This document shows, piece after piece, positions 61,267-64,000 of a stretch of 64,000 nt of DNA. The notes beneath the pieces were generated by a model, which was not told the origin of the DNA, made no database searches, and saw only the letters and a list, made by a program, of their open reading frames with translations. The position numbers and the translations under genes are program-made. Each line of letters opens with the position of its first letter. Position 1 is the stretch's first letter. Source of the stretch: Betaproteobacteria bacterium (GTDB lineage Bacteria > Pseudomonadota > Gammaproteobacteria > Burkholderiales > Casimicrobiaceae); the NCBI GenBank assembly GCA_016861105.1, contig BOKS01000005.1, forward strand, positions 223,165 to 287,164. The letters are read 5' to 3'.

Positions 61267-62562
61267 CTATCGCCCGCGCACCGGCGTCACGCGCCAGATG
61301 GTGTTCGACAAGTCATCAGCGACGATGAGGGCGCCGCGCGGATCGACGGTCACGCCGACCGGACGACCCCGGGTCTTGCCGTCCTGCCCCAGGAATCCGG
61401 AAACGAAGTCCACCGGGGGTCCCGCCGGGCGACCGTCGCGGAACGGCACGAACACGACCTTGTAGCCGACGGGCTCGGTGCGGTTCCAGCTGCCATGCTC
61501 GCCGACGAACACCCCGTCGGCGAACGGCTGGCCCATCGCCGATGTGGAGAAAGCCACGCCGAGCGCCGCCACGTGCGCGCCCAGGCTGTAATCGGGCGCG
61601 ATCGCCGCGGCGACCTTCTCCGGCGCCTGCGGCCGGACGCGCGAATCGACGTTCTTGCCCCAGTAGCTGTAGGGCCAGCCGTAGAAGCCGCCTTCGCGGA
61701 GCGACGTCAGGTAATCCGGAACGAGGTTCGGGCCGATCTCGTCGCGTTCGTTCACCACCGCCCACAGCTGCCCGGTGCCGGGCTGAATGGCGAGTGCGGT
61801 CGGATTGCGCACGCCCGTCGCATAGGGCTTGTGTGCACCGGTACGTGCGTCGACCTGCCACACCATGGCCCGATCGACCTCGGCCGCCATCCCGCGCTCG
61901 GTGACGTTGCTGTTGGACCCGATGCCGACGTAGAGCACCCGACCATCGGCGCTCGCGGTCAGCGCCTTGGTCCAGTGATGGTTGATCGCCGATGGCAGGT
62001 CGGTCACTTTCTCTGGCGCAGCGCTGGCTCGCGTCTCACCTTCGCGGTAAGGGAACCGCACCAGCGCGTCCTGATTGGCGACGTAGAGGCTGTCGCCCAC
62101 CAGCGCGAGCCCGTAGGGTGCATTGAGGTTCTCGGCGTAGACGCTCACCATCTCGTACTCGCCATCGCCGTTCGCGTCGCGCAGCAGCGTCAGGCGGTCG
62201 CCGCCCTCCACAGGCGTCGTTCCCTTGGCCTTGATGTAGCCGGCGACCACATCCTTGGGCGTGAGTTTCGGCGCACCGCCGCCCCTCCCCTCGGCAACCA
62301 GGATGTCGCCATTGGGCAGCAACAGGGTCTGCCGCGGGATCTTGAGGCCGGTGGCGATCGCGCTGATCGTGTAACCGTCCGGCACCGTCGGTCGTTGGTC
62401 TCCCCATTCCGCGGGATCCGCGATCGTCATCGCGGGCAATGCACCGCGACGAGGCTCCGGAAGTCGCGGGTTGGGCCCGACCTGGAGCGGCTCCGGATTC
62501 CCGCCGCAGGCCACCAGCCAACCGCAGAGAGTTACAACCGCGAGCCTGCGGGAGCACTTCAT
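61267..62562 (-). CDS. PQQ-type sugar dehydrogenase / L-sorbosone dehydrogenase-like lipoprotein
   Basis: A 431-residue protein with a lipoprotein signal: LVVTLCGWLVACGG-like, lipid on Cys19 (LVAC). The mature part is a six-bladed beta-propeller of the GSDH/sorbosone dehydrogenase type: LLLPNGDILVAEGRGGG, GLALVGDSLYVANQDALVRFPY, YVGIGSNSNVTERG, GVRNPTALAIQPGTGQLWAVVNERDE and FVGEHGSWNRTEPVGYKVVFV. The family oxidises aldoses or related compounds with PQQ; the bound cofactor is not certain. It overlaps the DUF2231 gene by 4 nt, a common pairing. Confidence 0.87.
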   Translation of the reverse strand: MKCSRRLAVVTLCGWLVACGGNPEPLQVGPNPRLPEPRRGALPAMTIADPAEWGDQRPTVPDGYTISAIATGLKIPRQTLLLPNGDILVAEGRGGGAPKLTPKDVVAGYIKAKGTTPVEGGDRLTLLRDANGDGEYEMVSVYAENLNAPYGLALVGDSLYVANQDALVRFPYREGETRASAAPEKVTDLPSAINHHWTKALTASADGRVLYVGIGSNSNVTERGMAAEVDRAMVWQVDARTGAHKPYATGVRNPTALAIQPGTGQLWAVVNERDEIGPNLVPDYLTSLREGGFYGWPYSYWGKNVDSRVRPQAPEKVAAAIAPDYSLGAHVAALGVAFSTSAMGQPFADGVFVGEHGSWNRTEPVGYKVVFVPFRDGRPAGPPVDFVSGFLGQDGKTRGRPVGVTVDPRGALIVADDLSNTIWRVTPVRGR

Positions 62563-62987
62563 GCCGTCGCTCCGTCGCGCGAGGTCGAGAAGCCGATCCA
62601 TGTCGCCACGCAGGCGAGCAGGGTCACGATGACCGACAACATCAGGCCGGCAGGCATGCTCGCCCACGCGTCCCGTGCGTGCACGAGCGCATTGACGAAG
62701 CCGAGTATCCACATGGCGAGCAACGGCGCCACATGGACGACGAGGTTCCGCGAGCGACGATCGGCACGAAACATATCGATGACCGCGAACAGCAACGCGA
62801 GACCTGCGAAAACCAGACCCCCGACGAGGAGCCACGAGGCGAAGTTGATCCACTGGACTTGGTAAGTCCTGGCGTAGGCGACATCGCTGAGCGCCGCGCC
62901 GAGGAACAGGGGGATGGTGCCCGCGAGCAACACCGCATGAAACGGGTGCATGGTCCTGGCGTAACGGCGTTCGATGATCGCGGCCAC
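62559..62987 (-). CDS. DUF2231 inner-membrane protein
   Basis: A 142-residue protein with four hydrophobic helices. ERRYARTMHPFHAVLLAGTI and LGAALSDVAYARTYQVQWINFASWLLVGGLVFAG match the DUF2231 type that accompanies sorbosone-dehydrogenase-like genes. It may pass electrons or anchor the partner, but this is unproved. The GTG at 62987 has a GTGAGG ribosome site and puts the charged VERRY-like start in place; the ATG at 62951 is an alternative. It is the first gene of this two-gene operon. Confidence 0.75.
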   Translation of the reverse strand: MAAIIERRYARTMHPFHAVLLAGTIPLFLGAALSDVAYARTYQVQWINFASWLLVGGLVFAGLALLFAVIDMFRADRRSRNLVVHVAPLLAMWILGFVNALVHARDAWASMPAGLMLSVIVTLLACVATWIGFSTSRDGATA

Positions 62988-63501
62988 GGCGACGTCCTCA
63001 CTGATGGATCGGCGCTCACGCCCGGCAATAGGCCACCCTAGATGAGGCATGGTAGAGAGCGGGCGCGAACGCCCGAAATGGGGCAGTACCCGATCTGAAC
63101 GTCGGACGGGACCACCCTCCGCGTAAGACGGGGCCGCGGTCCCAGTTCGATACGGCGAGCCCCCAACGAGACGCAATGCTCGTCGCACTGGGCCGGGGTC
63201 GCGGCTTGGGCTGCGGGGAGGACGCTCGGCGCCAGGTCGACCAGATGCATGCATCCCCGTGCGCGCCAAACGTGGAGAACGCGGAACGCCCCGTTGGTGC
63301 GCTGATGTCGTTCGGCGCGTACCGGGGAGCATTCGCCTCAGGATGGCCACTTGTCCACAGGCGTAGGCCACTTGGGCGCTGCATTGGCGCCAGGAAAACG
63401 GGGAGGGGGAGTTGCGGAGCGGACGCGGCCGGCGGAAGTCCCGCCAGTGTCCCGCCGGACACGGCAGGGCCGGCTGTTCCGGCCCTACCAGATTGATTCT
63501 G
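62988..63501. other. 514-nt non-coding stretch with IS-like direct repeats
   Basis: No recognisable gene lies between the DUF2231 gene and tRNA-His. GGCCACTTG occurs at 63345-63353 and 63366-63374, 21 nt apart; IS21-family ends carry such multiple short repeats, so this may be a remnant of an element end. The remainder looks like decayed sequence. Confidence 0.45.
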
Positions 63502-63577
63502 TGGGGTGGCTGATGGGATTCGAACCCACGACAACCGGAATCACAATCCGGGACTCTACCGCTGAGCTACAGCCACC
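63502..63577 (-). tRNA. tRNA-His (GTG)
   Basis: The minus strand folds into a full cloverleaf. The acceptor GGTGGCTG includes the extra G-1 paired with C73, diagnostic of tRNA-His. The D arm begins GCTCAGCGGTAGAG. The anticodon GTG is at 63544-63542, and the T arm has GGTTCGAATCC. CCA is encoded at 63504-63502. Confidence 0.97.
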
Positions 63578-63589
63578 GCTGAACGTGCT

Positions 63590-63666
63590 TGGCGCGCCCG
63601 ACAGGACTCGAACCTGTTACCGCCGGCTTAGAAGGCCGGTGCTCTATCCGGATGAGCTACGGGCGC
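63590..63666 (-). tRNA. tRNA-Arg (TCT)
   Basis: The minus strand gives acceptor GCGCCCG paired with CGGGCGC, D arm GCTCATCCGGATAGAGC, anticodon TCT at 63632-63630 in a CTTCTAA loop, T arm CAGGTTCGAGTCCTG, and encoded CCA at 63592-63590. It lies 12 nt upstream of tRNA-His, so the two are probably transcribed together. Confidence 0.97.
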
Positions 63667-63887
63667 CTCTGACGACCCGGCCCCGCGGGACGCGGCCCCG
63701 GCGCGACGACCAGCGTCTCGCCGAAGAACGGATGAATCTACCACAGCGCCGATCTCCGGAGTCCGGAGGTCCGCTCATCCCGGCCTTCGCCGTCGCCCGC
63801 TTCGCCCCCGGCCGCTCCTGCACCGGCGGCGCGGCGGGCGCCCGCACACGACCTAGCGTGGCGCCGTCCGCCCGTGAGCGGACCGAG

Positions 63888-64000
63888 ACATAGGTAACAG
63901 GGCGTACCGGACACATGGGTAACACTTTCCCGGCGTCGACCGGGGAGGTGTCTATGCCGTGGAAGGAGTGTTCGGTCATGGATGAGCGCCTGCGTTTTGT
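63888..64000 (+). mobile_element. left end of an IS481-family insertion sequence (truncated by window edge)
   Basis: Two near-identical repeats, ACATAGGTAACA (63888-63899) and ACATGGGTAACA (63913-63924), lie 25 nt apart before a transposase start. Such GGTAACA repeats are usual at the ends of IS481-type elements. The exact outer end and any target duplication cannot be fixed because the right end is outside the window. Confidence 0.7.
63954..64000 (+). CDS. IS481-family transposase, N-terminal fragment (partial)
   Basis: The ATG at 63954 after GGGGAGGTG opens MPWKECSVMDERLRF, which matches the usual beginning of IS481-family transposases (MPWKE...VM..R..FV), just before their helix-turn-helix. 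Only 15 residues are in the window, so the DDE catalytic domain cannot be checked. Confidence 0.72.
   Translation, partial: MPWKECSVMDERLRF

Noticed and set aside
63351..63359. TTGTCCACA resembling a DnaA box
   Set aside because: It is a single copy with no cluster, no AT-rich region and no replication gene nearby; it overlaps the GGCCACTTG repeat pattern.
1..64000. CRISPR array, phage genes or toxin-antitoxin pair
   Set aside because: No regularly spaced repeats, cas genes, phage structural genes or recognisable small toxin-antitoxin pair were found.

Overview
The window is very GC-rich and densely coded, with short gaps, many 4-nt ATGA/GTGA overlaps and few AT-rich stretches. The order hrcA-hemH-grpE-dnaK-dnaJ facing nadK-recN, together with a large GdhZ-type glutamate dehydrogenase, a single-chain class I fumarase and a DUF3141-pta-ackA-fabI cluster, points to a betaproteobacterium, probably Burkholderiales or a relative. 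This is inferred from gene order and protein families only; no 16S rRNA is present.

Layout. 1-8.4 kb: end of a YCF48/BNR-type protein, an MMPL/RND exporter, a UPF0114 membrane protein, class I fumarase, and a solute-binding protein overlapping a GGDEF-EAL signalling enzyme. 8.5-11.1 kb: a MocA-like nucleotidyltransferase, a branched-chain-amino-acid-type binding protein and a methyltransferase. 11.1-20.8 kb: the heat-shock block (hrcA, hemH, grpE, dnaK, dnaJ) with a clear sigma-32-type promoter before grpE, divergent from nadK-recN and an NAD(P)-binding protein. 20.8-31.2 kb: pbpG-like endopeptidase, Atm1/MsbA-type ABC exporter, cardiolipin synthase, an EEP-family phosphodiesterase and the 1613-residue NAD-glutamate dehydrogenase. 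A long hairpin at 25.4 kb lies between the synthase and the phosphodiesterase.

31.4-38.6 kb: a decayed MltF-like lytic transglycosylase, a secreted protein, and an operon of DUF3302 protein, HlyD adaptor, outer-membrane factor and glycine-zipper protein that has no inner-membrane pump of its own; then an AraC regulator. 38.7-41 kb: a Rieske-like protein whose second histidine ligand is replaced by cysteine, an MFS transporter and a Pat-like acetyltransferase. 41-51 kb: the DUF3141-pta-ackA-fabI-RRM operon, divergent from DUF3300-DUF2950-outer-membrane barrel. Promoter regions of three operons here share a GTCGAGAA-centred element that I cannot assign.

51.2-60.8 kb: eleven tightly overlapping minus-strand genes form a catabolic operon: NitT/TauT-type ABC uptake, MaoC-type and crotonase-type hydratases, CoA-transferase, an AroE-like dehydrogenase, an SDR, a HAD phosphatase and an IclR regulator. 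A TGGAA-N5-TTCCA operator lies upstream. Its substrate is not evident. 61.3-64 kb: a PQQ/sorbosone-dehydrogenase-like lipoprotein with a DUF2231 membrane protein, a 514-bp non-coding stretch, tRNA-His and tRNA-Arg, and the left end of an IS481-type insertion sequence cut by the window edge.
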